Assembly: GCA_041748075.1 (NCBI GenBank)
Contig: JBGTDX010000039.1
Span: forward strand, 66,226-130,225
Direction of reading: 5' to 3'
From: JBGSYJ01 sp041748075
Lineage (GTDB): Bacteria > Acidobacteriota > Thermoanaerobaculia > Gp7-AA8
DNA length: 64,000 nucleotides
Shown: piece after piece, positions 8,632-16,935 of the stretch
Position numbering within the stretch: position 1 is the stretch's first letter
Layout: each line of letters begins with the position of its first letter
Notes under the pieces: model-generated
Databases searched by the model: none
Told to the model about the DNA's origin: nothing
The model's input: only the letters and a program-made list of their open reading frames with translations
Translations under genes and position numbers: made by a program

Positions 8632-10095
8632 TCAGGCGCTCGCCCGATTGAAGACGAGACCGAAGATCTGCTTTCGAGTGGAAGGATCCGTGAATGACTT
8701 GACCGAGATATCGTACGTGGCATTCTGGCGATCTCTGGTGAGCGAGAATGAGGCTTTTCCTTCACCGGATTCCCGCGCCTCGGAGATTGCGCGGACAAGA
8801 TCTTTGGATTGAAGGCTGGTCAGGCCGGTATCGAAGATCGAAACGCCGTTCGTCGCGCCGGCGAGCTCCGTGATGCGGGCCAGGTCGCGATTGAACGAAA
8901 CAATCCTGAAGTCGCTATCCAGAAAACACCAACCGACATTCGCCGTGTCGAGCAGAGGCAACATCATCGGCAGATACTCGCTGCCGGCGGCAGGCATCCC
9001 AGCAGTCGCCGCCCCGGGGGTTAGGTTCTTCGCGCGGCGGTACTCGTTCTCCACTTCCAACGCCAGCACGCCGAGCTCCGGCACCGTACGGCTCTTCGGC
9101 AGGTCGTCGATGAATCCGTTTGCGTAAGGACTGAGCTTCACGCGGAAATTCTCGATCTCCGTTCGGATCATGGCATTCGTCGGCCTCATCAGGAACCAGA
9201 GCGTAAGCAGGGCGATCCCCCCCGAAAAGAGGAGGACCCCGAGGACGAATGTCTGCGAAGATTCAGTGTCGGGGGCGGGGCGCGCCATGACGAAGCCCAG
9301 GAGATCACCGCCGATCTGGATCGGGTAGCTGATCGGTGCGGCCTGCCCGGGGTCGGCCATCTCCGGATAGGGAACCAGGCCCAGCTTGATGACCTCCCAG
9401 GGCTGCCCTGTCTTCGGATCGATGAATGGGGAGATCTCTTTGCTACCGGGCGGCTGCGGCGGATAAAGAACCTTGCCGGCTCGGTCCGCCACCAGGATCG
9501 GCTCCGTGAGGGAAGCGTCGACGACCGGCGCCGGAACTGTCGTGACGTTGGGATCGCGCATCACATGCATGTACTGAGCAGCGAAACCCTTGAAACGGCT
9601 CGCCTGTCTCCGCTCGGCATCCGACTGCTCGGCATAGATCTGCACGAACATGAACAGGAGCATGAGAAGCATCAGAGCTCCGGCTCCTCCAAGCCAGTAC
9701 CGCAGACTCCATTTCAACTTGCTCGCGGCGCCCTTCACCGCTGCAACCTTCTCGGCCGCCACCTCGCCGGCAGGACGCGAGGGAGCCGTGACCGGTTTTT
9801 CTTCCTCGACGAGCTCGATGCCGACTCTCACACTTCCCAGGCGGAGCTGATCGCGGGGAGTTACCGGGGTGATCGCCCTGACCGGGGCGTCGTTGATAAA
9901 CGTGCCATTCGTACTTCCGAGGTCGCGAATCTGGACCGTGCTCCCGTTGATCTGCAACTCGGCATGGGACCCCGAAACCGTCGGGTCCGGTATGACGATG
10001 TCTGCAGGTTTGTCGCGTCCGATGCGATAAACCCCATCCTTCAGATCGAGGCCGAGTTTCTCGCTTCCCCGGTACAGAATCAGTCTTACTGGCAT
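8632..10095 (-). CDS. FHA domain protein with two membrane segments and PAS-like C-terminus
   Basis: The 487-residue protein has an intact FHA domain at about residues 18-95: IGRDKPAD, SGSHAELQ and LGSTNGTFIN keep the Arg, Ser, His and Asn that bind phosphothreonine. A membrane helix near 135-157 leads to an outer segment of about 115 residues, then a second helix near 275-298. The C-terminal part (WCFLDSDFRIVSFNRDLARIT) looks like a PAS domain. The layout resembles a sensor without a kinase domain. Its start overlaps the end of the DUF192 gene by ten bases, at the downstream end of the Tad locus. Confidence 0.8.
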   Translation of the reverse strand: MPVRLILYRGSEKLGLDLKDGVYRIGRDKPADIVIPDPTVSGSHAELQINGSTVQIRDLGSTNGTFINDAPVRAITPVTPRDQLRLGSVRVGIELVEEEKPVTAPSRPAGEVAAEKVAAVKGAASKLKWSLRYWLGGAGALMLLMLLFMFVQIYAEQSDAERRQASRFKGFAAQYMHVMRDPNVTTVPAPVVDASLTEPILVADRAGKVLYPPQPPGSKEISPFIDPKTGQPWEVIKLGLVPYPEMADPGQAAPISYPIQIGGDLLGFVMARPAPDTESSQTFVLGVLLFSGGIALLTLWFLMRPTNAMIRTEIENFRVKLSPYANGFIDDLPKSRTVPELGVLALEVENEYRRAKNLTPGAATAGMPAAGSEYLPMMLPLLDTANVGWCFLDSDFRIVSFNRDLARITELAGATNGVSIFDTGLTSLQSKDLVRAISEARESGEGKASFSLTRDRQNATYDISVKSFTDPSTRKQIFGLVFNRASA

Positions 10096-10400
10096 ACGAT
10101 CACGTCTCCCGGCTTGATTCCATTACTGCGCAGGTAACCGGCTGGAACCTCGAGGGCTGCCGAGCTTGTTCGCGTTCCGAAAACCAATCGCCATGGGTGA
10201 ACAGCTTCGTGCTGCGAGACAACCCTCCCGTCCCGATCCAGAAATGCTATATCGATCGGGCCCATCATGAAGCAGGTATGGATCGATCTGCAGTTCGGAA
10301 AGACGATGAAGGAACTGGAAAGATCGCGCCTGCCCATCAGGCCCAGGAATCGGTCCCTGAAACTTCTGGCTACCCGAAGTCGATCCATCTGATGTCTCAA
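10086..10400 (-). CDS. DUF192 family protein
   Basis: The 104-residue product matches the small DUF192 family: RFLGLMGRRDL near the start, then SIHTCFMMGPIDIAFLDRDG with its conserved HT/CFM and DIAFLD motifs, and ALEVPAGYLRSNGIKPGD near the end. Many relatives have a signal peptide; none is seen here. The family has no agreed biochemical role. The gene sits 46 bases after tadC and overlaps the FHA gene, so it is probably co-transcribed with the Tad locus. Confidence 0.85.
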   Translation of the reverse strand: MRHQMDRLRVARSFRDRFLGLMGRRDLSSSFIVFPNCRSIHTCFMMGPIDIAFLDRDGRVVSQHEAVHPWRLVFGTRTSSAALEVPAGYLRSNGIKPGDVIVCQ

Positions 10401-10446
10401 TCAATACTCCCGCCTCCGGACTGGATGCTGGTCGTCAGACTCGCGC

Positions 10447-11325
10447 CTAGACTGACGGGGCGTAGACGAATTGAATTACCAGCGGGCCGAGAATGACCAG
10501 CATTACGGCAGGGATGATGAAGACGATCATCGGAAAGAGCATCTTTTGAGAGGCCTCCGCACCCTTTTTTTCGGCATCTACGAAACGTTCCGCGCTGAGG
10601 ATTTCCGATTGGGTTCTCAGCGCACCGCCGATGCTCGAGCCCATGTCGGCCGCCTGGATCAGCGACGCGACCATCGAATTGACCTGTTGAACGTGCGTTC
10701 GCTCGGCCATCGCCTTGAGCGCTTCTTTGCGGCTCATCCCCAGCTGCATCTGGCGGAGAAAGACCGTCAGCTCCTCCCGCAGCGGTGAGGGGTCCATCTT
10801 GCTGGCGATCTTGTTGACGGCGGCCGTGAACTCCAGGCCGGCCTCGACAGACAGGGTCATCATGTCCAGCAGGAACGGAAGCTGAGCCTTGATCTGCTTC
10901 CTTCGCTTGGAGATCTTGTCCTTGAGCCAGATGTCGACGTATCCCCAGCCGATCAGCGGAAAGAGCAGGGCGAAGAACGGTGGCATGAGGGTCAGCAGGA
11001 ACACGGCGTAGATCAGCGTGATGAAGAAGATCGTCAGTTTTAGCGCGATGACCTGATCGACCGTGACGACGCGATCGATACCGAGGCTTCCGAGATCTGC
11101 CTTGTACCGCTCTCGCGCTTTCTGAAGCTGAAGGGTCGACGCGAGATCGGTCAACAGCACGATGGGCAGACGGAAGATCTTGAAGAGCCCGGGTGCTTCG
11201 CGTCCGGCTCCCAGCTCGTCGTCGAATCTCTTGTTCAGGTTCAGCTTCTGAAAATCCGGAAGCGCGTTGTAAATGAATATCGAAGCAGCGACCGTCAGTA
11301 GTATGAAAATCACGAGCAGCAGCAT
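10447..11325 (-). CDS. tadC: Tad pilus inner-membrane platform protein TadC
   Basis: The 292-residue protein has a T2SSF domain in its second half (LPFLLDMMTLSVEAGLEF, LREELTVFLRQMQLG, MVASLIQAADMGSS) flanked by hydrophobic helices at about 1-20, 105-145 and the C-terminus. It would pair with TadB to form the platform on which the TadA ATPase acts. It starts one base after the tadB stop region and is followed by DUF192. Length and domain layout are normal for TadC. Confidence 0.88.
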   Translation of the reverse strand: MLLLVIFILLTVAASIFIYNALPDFQKLNLNKRFDDELGAGREAPGLFKIFRLPIVLLTDLASTLQLQKARERYKADLGSLGIDRVVTVDQVIALKLTIFFITLIYAVFLLTLMPPFFALLFPLIGWGYVDIWLKDKISKRRKQIKAQLPFLLDMMTLSVEAGLEFTAAVNKIASKMDPSPLREELTVFLRQMQLGMSRKEALKAMAERTHVQQVNSMVASLIQAADMGSSIGGALRTQSEILSAERFVDAEKKGAEASQKMLFPMIVFIIPAVMLVILGPLVIQFVYAPSV

Positions 11326-11326
11326 T

Positions 11327-12184
11327 TCAGACCTCGATCGTAATGATCTTCTTGATAATGACCCATCCCGAGCTGACCAGAAGCAGAACGATCGTCAGGA
11401 TCACGTTCCCGAGAATCGTGGTGAAGAGAGGTTCGACATACGGACGGTTCATGACATAAAGCATGCCCGCCATGAAGAAGGGCATCGCGCAGAGAATGAT
11501 TGCCTGCATCCTGCCCTGTGCGGTGAGTGTCTTGATCTTTCCTTCGACGCGCTTGCGGCTCTTGAGAGTTTCGGTGATGTTCTCGAACGTCTCGACCATG
11601 TTTCCTCCGGTCTGACGGAGAATCTCGATGGCGTTGACCATGAGTTTGAAGTCCGCGTTGTTCAGTCGCTCTTCCATGTGCTTGAGGGATTCTTCGATCG
11701 AAGCGCCCAGCTGGATCTCCCGAAGAGCGATGCGAAACTCGTCAGATGCCGGAGGGGTGAACTCGGTCGCGATCAAAGTCATCGCCTGCTGGAGCGTCAT
11801 GCCGGCTTTGAGAGAGTTCTTCATCGCATAGGTGATATCCACCATCTGATCGTCGAAGAGCTCGAGCTCGCGTGTATGAAGAAGCTTGGTGACGTAGTAG
11901 GCTGCGAACAGCACGAAGCCGAGACACCACAGAGCGAAGATGAGATTCTGAAACAGAAGCAGGCCGACCGCGATCGCTCCGATCTCCGCCCATAGAATCC
12001 ACTTGGCCCATTTCTCCGGCTCCTCTGGTTTTCCACGCTTCCGCAGATAGTGCGCGAACCGCGCGCCATACCGGTGGTTGTAGTTCCGGATCCAGCCGAC
12101 AATCGAAGATCCGAAAAAAAATGTGATGAACAACCCGGTCAGGAACCACATGAACACTGCGAGTAAGAGATATTCCATGCTCAA
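11327..12184 (-). CDS. tadB: Tad pilus inner-membrane platform protein TadB
   Basis: The 285-residue protein has an N-terminal membrane helix, a pair of helices around residues 70-95, a T2SSF domain (YAMKNSLKAGMTLQQAM, FRIALREIQLGAS, NAIEILRQTGGNMVETFENI) and two C-terminal helices. This is the standard TadB layout. Its ATG overlaps the 3' end of the ATPase gene by four bases. It forms the platform with TadC. Confidence 0.88.
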   Translation of the reverse strand: MSMEYLLLAVFMWFLTGLFITFFFGSSIVGWIRNYNHRYGARFAHYLRKRGKPEEPEKWAKWILWAEIGAIAVGLLLFQNLIFALWCLGFVLFAAYYVTKLLHTRELELFDDQMVDITYAMKNSLKAGMTLQQAMTLIATEFTPPASDEFRIALREIQLGASIEESLKHMEERLNNADFKLMVNAIEILRQTGGNMVETFENITETLKSRKRVEGKIKTLTAQGRMQAIILCAMPFFMAGMLYVMNRPYVEPLFTTILGNVILTIVLLLVSSGWVIIKKIITIEV

Positions 12185-14310
12185 ATCCTCTGCTGGACGA
12201 AGATCTCGCGGCTGACCCCGATTCCCTTGGAAACGAGCTCGTCAAGGAAGGTGGGTATGTTCCCGGTGGGGGCGAAAAATCCGTTCACTTTTCCGGTCGG
12301 ATCGACGCCTCGCTGCTCGAAGCGGAAGATGTCCTGCATCAGGATCTTCTCGCCTTCCAACCCGGTCACTTCGGTCACGTACGTCACTTTACGGGAGCCA
12401 TCCTGCAGGCGGCTCTGCTGGACGATGAGGTGAACGGCCGAGCCGATCTGCTCCCGGATGGCTCGTACCGGCAGATCCATGCCCGCCATCAGACACATCG
12501 TCTCCAGGCGGGATAGCGCATCCCTGGGCGTGTTCGCGTGCGCGGTCGTGAGTGAACCGTCATGGCCGGTATTCATCGCCTGAAGCATGTCGAGAGCTTC
12601 GCCGCCGCGGCACTCTCCGATGATGATCCGGTCAGGCCGCATGCGGAGTGAGTTCTTGACCAGGTCACGAATCGAGATCTCACCTGAACCCTCGATGTTG
12701 GGAGGGCGCGTCTCGAGGCGCGCGACGTGTTCCTGCGGAAGCTGCAGCTCGGCCGAATCCTCGATGGTGACGATCCTCTCGTCGGCAGGAATGTAGGACG
12801 AAAGAATGTTCAGCAGAGTCGTCTTGCCGGAGCCCGTGCCTCCGGAGATGACGATGTTCTTCCGCGAGAGGATCGCTGCCTGAAAGAACTGCGCCATCTG
12901 CGGTGTGATGCTGCCGAATTTGATCAGGTCCTGAACACCGAGACGTTCCTTGCTGAACTTGCGAATCGTCAGCTTCGAACCGTCGAGCGCCACCGGCGGG
13001 ATGACCGCGTTCACGCGTGAGCCGTCCAGCAGTCTCGCGTCCACCAGCGGCGACTGCTCGTCGATGCGGCGTCCTACCTGGATCACGATTCGTTCGATGA
13101 TTCTTCTGAGCTGATCTTCAGATGTGAACCGGTGCTTCGAAAGCACGATCTTTCCGCTCTGCTCGAGGTAGATCTGATCTGCGCCGTTGACCATGATCTC
13201 GTTGACTTTCGGATCGGCGAGATATCGTTCCAGCGGCCCGAGACCCAGCGCCTCCTCGGTAATCTCTTTCGCGACACGGCGTTTTGCCTCTACGGACGGA
13301 ACGATGTCGGAGCCCTCCTCGTCGAGAATGCGCGACACGACCGCATCGGTGCGCATCTGCATCTCGATGAGATCTTTGCCCGTCGGCGTTTTGTTCGAGA
13401 TCTCGAACTCCTGCATGGCCATCTCCCTGACCAGCCTCTGATGCACTTTGATCTTCAATGCGACGATGGCGTTCTCGTTTACTACTTCCGCACTTTCGGC
13501 AGGACCTTCCTCGCCCGGAGAGAGAAAATCGCTCGAGATTCCGTGTTCTCGATCGGACGAAAGGCGATCCATGTAATACAGCACTTTGCCGGCGAACTGC
13601 TCCAGAGCGTTCGACAGAGGAAGCTTCTGATTCCGCTGAACGGGATGCCCGCTCAACATCGCCTCCTGCACGGTCACGGGATCGTAGGGAACGATTCCGA
13701 GAAGCTGTTTGTCGACGTTCGCCTGCAGGATCTCGATGGTGACTTTCGTGTCGGGAACGGCCTTGTTCACCACATAGTGGATGCGCTCCTTCGGATAATG
13801 AATGGCGCGCATGAAATCGTTGAGCTTCCGTGTCTGATTGATCGCGAGAAGGTCCTGGTTCAGCACCAGAACCGACAACGAGTTCCGATCCAACACTGTG
13901 AAGGTCTGCTCCGCGAACTCCCCTCCATGGTCGACCACGATGTAGGGGAACATCTCCTGCAGGACATCGAGAAACTTCCGGACTACATCCGCAGTGACCA
14001 GCTTCGACACTTCCACTTTCGTGCAGGCGGGCAGCACATTGATCCCCGATGGGTGCTGACTGAGCCGTCCCTCGAGCGCCGACGCCGTGAGAAAATCGAT
14101 TCGCGAGGCATAGTCCGTCATGGCGCTCGCGGAGCCGAGACCGAGTTGCATCAGACAATCGCCTGAGTAAGGAAGGTTCAGGTCGATGAGCAGAACCGGA
14201 CGGTTCGTGATCCGTCGGAGCTCCATCGCCGTGTTCACAGCGAGAAAGGAGCGCCCAGTCCCTCCCTTCCGGGACAGCATGCTGACAATTGCTCCACGAG
14301 TGGTCGCCAT
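12181..14310 (-). CDS. TadZ-TadA fusion: ParA-like domain joined to Tad secretion ATPase
   Basis: The 709-residue protein joins two proteins that are separate in typical Tad loci. Residues 1 to about 260 are a MinD/ParA-like domain with a deviant Walker A, SRKGGTGRS, in which the usual final lysine is arginine, followed by VLLIDLNLP and YIVVDHGGEF. Residues from about 300 are a complete CpaF/TadA ATPase: Walker A SGGTGSGKTT, Asp box TIEDSAEL, Walker B RIIIGECRGGEAL and His box GHDGSLTTAHAN. The frame is continuous, so it is a real fusion. It would power Flp pilus assembly and carry its own localisation module. Confidence 0.9.
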   Translation of the reverse strand: MATTRGAIVSMLSRKGGTGRSFLAVNTAMELRRITNRPVLLIDLNLPYSGDCLMQLGLGSASAMTDYASRIDFLTASALEGRLSQHPSGINVLPACTKVEVSKLVTADVVRKFLDVLQEMFPYIVVDHGGEFAEQTFTVLDRNSLSVLVLNQDLLAINQTRKLNDFMRAIHYPKERIHYVVNKAVPDTKVTIEILQANVDKQLLGIVPYDPVTVQEAMLSGHPVQRNQKLPLSNALEQFAGKVLYYMDRLSSDREHGISSDFLSPGEEGPAESAEVVNENAIVALKIKVHQRLVREMAMQEFEISNKTPTGKDLIEMQMRTDAVVSRILDEEGSDIVPSVEAKRRVAKEITEEALGLGPLERYLADPKVNEIMVNGADQIYLEQSGKIVLSKHRFTSEDQLRRIIERIVIQVGRRIDEQSPLVDARLLDGSRVNAVIPPVALDGSKLTIRKFSKERLGVQDLIKFGSITPQMAQFFQAAILSRKNIVISGGTGSGKTTLLNILSSYIPADERIVTIEDSAELQLPQEHVARLETRPPNIEGSGEISIRDLVKNSLRMRPDRIIIGECRGGEALDMLQAMNTGHDGSLTTAHANTPRDALSRLETMCLMAGMDLPVRAIREQIGSAVHLIVQQSRLQDGSRKVTYVTEVTGLEGEKILMQDIFRFEQRGVDPTGKVNGFFAPTGNIPTFLDELVSKGIGVSREIFVQQRI

Positions 14311-14315
14311 AGGAT

Positions 14316-15560
14316 CTATCGTCCTATGGGTGCGCCCGTGAAATCGGCTGGAGGGCGGGTCAGGAGATCCTCAAACGGATCGCGGCCCGTGGCAGTCTTC
14401 AGAGCGTAGTATCCCCGCGCGACAACGACCGAGGAGTTGGTTCTCTCGAACTTTCCGTCGGCCAGCCGGACCGCGCTCTCGTAGACGGGAAGAAGTGGGT
14501 CGTTCGCGGACGAGGAGAGCGTTCCCGAAGGCCGCTGCGCGAGATAGTAGAGCCTGAACGAATCCTGCATCAGGGCCGTCCACCACGCGACCAGCCGATC
14601 GCTCGCCCCACCCGCGCGCATGCTTGCCCGTTGAACTTCCTGGGGAGTGAACTGAATCAGCGATTCGCCCCTGGTCCCCTGATCAAACCTCCAGACCATG
14701 CTGATCTCGTATCGCCCACCGCTCGAACGCGCCTGAAAGACCGTCGGATACACTTCGTTCTTTTCCGCGGCCGCCCTCCACTCCGCGGAGGCCCGACTCA
14801 GATTCTCCGCCAGGTTCGCGACGCGCTGGATCAGCGTCGCGCGTTCGCTCGAATCCATCATCAGCACGGGAACGTCTCCCAGCCTCACCACAGCGCTCCA
14901 CATCGATTCGCCTTCGCCGCCCGGCGTGTTCGCGTCCGAGAGCGGAACGATCTGTTCTTCCACTTCGAGGCTGATGGCGGGGATGTAACCGCGGTCCGGG
15001 AAGATAGCCGGCGCCGCGCTGGACATTCTGGTCAGACATACCACGGGGCTTCTCGGTGGGGTTCTATGTCCCCGCTTCGCTGCCGGCGCCTGCTGGGCCC
15101 CGATCGCGGCGCAACGATTAAGGTCGGCCAGAGAATAAACCTCCCCCGTCACGACGATCCGATCTCCCGCGACGTGGACATGCTCCGAGGTGATACCGAC
15201 GACACCGGCGAGAGTACCCACGACGTTCCTGTGGCGGGCAGCAACATCCTTGTTCGTGACGATCACGTTGATGACTTCGCCAATTCTCGAATCGGTGCCT
15301 TCGATGAGCAGCTTGGCTTCGCCCATCCGGACAGCCTGGAGGACAACCGACTGGTCGTACTGCTGAAAAACGTAACGGACGACCTCCTGCTGGCCGGTAT
15401 TCGTTCCCAGAGGAGATCCGATAGTCGTGATCGGAGTCCTGGTCGAAAGCGTGACGCTTTCGCCCTGAGCCATCACGACGGTCCGGCGAAGCTTGGCCGG
15501 CGCCGCGATCGCAGACGCGGTACAAAACACGACGAGAGTGGAGAGAACCAGAGCCTTCAT
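14316..15560 (-). CDS. RcpA/CpaC-like N-terminal domain protein lacking a secretin domain
   Basis: The 414-residue protein has a signal peptide (MKALVLSTLVVFCTASAIA). Residues to about 155 resemble the pilus-formation and BON-like N-domain of RcpA/CpaC secretins (VVMAQGESVTLSTRTPIT, KLLIEGTDSRIGEVINVIVTN, GDRIVVTGEVYSLADL). The expected C-terminal secretin beta-domain is not recognisable. Instead there is a region with LGDVPVLMMDSSERATLIQRV and LVAWWTALMQDSFRLYYLAQ, which I do not recognise. It lies at the normal rcpA position between rcpC and tadZ/A. It may act in the periplasm without forming an outer-membrane pore. Confidence 0.75.
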   Translation of the reverse strand: MKALVLSTLVVFCTASAIAAPAKLRRTVVMAQGESVTLSTRTPITTIGSPLGTNTGQQEVVRYVFQQYDQSVVLQAVRMGEAKLLIEGTDSRIGEVINVIVTNKDVAARHRNVVGTLAGVVGITSEHVHVAGDRIVVTGEVYSLADLNRCAAIGAQQAPAAKRGHRTPPRSPVVCLTRMSSAAPAIFPDRGYIPAISLEVEEQIVPLSDANTPGGEGESMWSAVVRLGDVPVLMMDSSERATLIQRVANLAENLSRASAEWRAAAEKNEVYPTVFQARSSGGRYEISMVWRFDQGTRGESLIQFTPQEVQRASMRAGGASDRLVAWWTALMQDSFRLYYLAQRPSGTLSSSANDPLLPVYESAVRLADGKFERTNSSVVVARGYYALKTATGRDPFEDLLTRPPADFTGAPIGR

Positions 15561-16381
15561 CTTCCTCCCGCCAGGCTGCGGATCAGAGCCGACTGCCTGT
15601 CCTGAGCCCGGAACAGTTTGTTTGCCGTTCCCAGGAGCCGCTCATTGTTCCAGACTTCATAAGTGTAAGGCTCGGTGTCGCCCTGGGCCCGCAGCAGGAG
15701 CCAGACGTCTCCCAGCTGCTGGGCGAGAACAAGCTGCTGGGCATTTGACGGGGGCAGGGCGAGGGTGACGGTCGTCACCTCAAGCAGCGCGGCCTCCAGC
15801 GTCGGGTCCCTCGGTACCTGTCGAGTGCTTGCCGTCGTTTGATTCACGGCCAGCACGCCGACGTTCATGAAGAGGGGACGAATTTCGGTGAACGGCTCGG
15901 CGGCCGCACCTGGCTTTTCGAACTGGAACGATGCGAGAACGTCGACACGATCGCCGGCGCGGACGAGCCCGCTGATCGACGTCGGCGATTCTGCCATGCG
16001 AACGCCAACGGCCACCATTCCCTTCATCGCTCTCAGATCGCTCGAGAGCGGCGCTTCCATGCCCTCGATGAGCTTCGAGCGGCTCAGCTGCTCGCCAGTG
16101 GCGATGTTCGCAATCGTCACTCCCTGGATCTTGGTCCGGTCAGGAACCTCGCTGACAGAAATGGCTCCGGGCTGGAGAAACGCCCTGGGGATCTGACGAG
16201 TCGTCAGGGCGTTACTTTCCAGCGCAACGTTCGGAGGGATGTCTCTCGAGGCGACATACACCTCGATCAGCTCGGTGCCTCCGAGAAGTGCGTCACGCTG
16301 CGCATTGAGATAAAGCAGACCGAACAGTGCAGCCAGGAGTCCGAGACCGACAGCGACCGCTATTTTCGCGCCTTTGGACAT
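15557..16381 (-). CDS. cpaB: Flp pilus assembly protein CpaB/RcpC
   Basis: The 274-residue protein starts with a membrane anchor (IAVAVGLGLLAALFGLLYL). A SAF domain follows (VYVASRDIPPNVALESNALTTRQIP in pieces, TIANIATGEQLSRSKL), then the RcpC-type region (MVAVGVRMAESPTSISGLVRAGDRVDVLASF). It overlaps the downstream rcpA-like gene by four bases. CpaB/RcpC is a periplasmic or outer-membrane-associated assembly factor in Tad systems. Confidence 0.88.
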   Translation of the reverse strand: MSKGAKIAVAVGLGLLAALFGLLYLNAQRDALLGGTELIEVYVASRDIPPNVALESNALTTRQIPRAFLQPGAISVSEVPDRTKIQGVTIANIATGEQLSRSKLIEGMEAPLSSDLRAMKGMVAVGVRMAESPTSISGLVRAGDRVDVLASFQFEKPGAAAEPFTEIRPLFMNVGVLAVNQTTASTRQVPRDPTLEAALLEVTTVTLALPPSNAQQLVLAQQLGDVWLLLRAQGDTEPYTYEVWNNERLLGTANKLFRAQDRQSALIRSLAGGR

Positions 16382-16455
16382 CGTTACCTCTTCTTCTCGA
16401 TTTTCAGGGACCGTGTTGGACGGGTAGAACAGTAATCACGGAAACATGATCAGAG

Positions 16456-16935
16456 TCAAGGATCAGGAATTGCGTTGAGTGCGGCATTGACTGGCTCCAA
16501 AAGTGTGACACAGTTGCCAGCCGAGCTTTCGATGTGATCCGCGGTGGTGATACACCCCCCCACTAGTACGAGAAATGCTGTGGTCAGACCGCCTGGCACC
16601 GCTGCTTCAGTTCCCCTCTTGTAGTAGAGCCGCTTGTCCGCGTACCTCTGGTTCTGGTTCACTGTCTGGAAGATGACGCGATAGTTTGTCAACTGGCTCA
16701 GAGGCTTGAAGCTCACCTGCTGATTGTCGTCGTTGAAAGCGTTGTTGTGCTGGTTGTTATTGAAGTGCATCCGCTGGAATGATTTAAATCTGAGAATCCC
16801 CATCTTGTTGAAGACATCGAGCTCGAAATGCAGCACCTGATACAGCACTGACGAGATCGCGATCAGAAAAAGCAGCGCAAAAACGAACTCGACTGCGGCC
16901 TGTCCCTTTCGGGAATCTGAACGTCTCCTTCGCAT
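16456..16935 (-). CDS. TadE-like pseudopilin with Asn/Gln-rich segment
   Basis: The 159-residue product has the TadE-type start: a basic leader (RRRRSDSRKGQAAVEFVFALLFL) with the G-Q-A-A-V-E-F processing site and a single hydrophobic helix. Residues about 53-75 are rich in Asn and Gln (HFNNNQHNNAFNDDNQQ), unlike its neighbours. A small C-terminal part has two cysteines. Its ATG shares a base with the tadG stop. It would be a minor pseudopilin; the name TadF is possible but not assured. Confidence 0.75.
   Translation of the reverse strand: MRRRRSDSRKGQAAVEFVFALLFLIAISSVLYQVLHFELDVFNKMGILRFKSFQRMHFNNNQHNNAFNDDNQQVSFKPLSQLTNYRVIFQTVNQNQRYADKRLYYKRGTEAAVPGGLTTAFLVLVGGCITTADHIESSAGNCVTLLEPVNAALNAIPDP

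Noticed and set aside
13132..14166. Long open frames on both strands within the TadZ-TadA gene
   Set aside because: They are antisense or frame-shifted to a gene with full ATPase motifs and show low-complexity Arg-rich translations.
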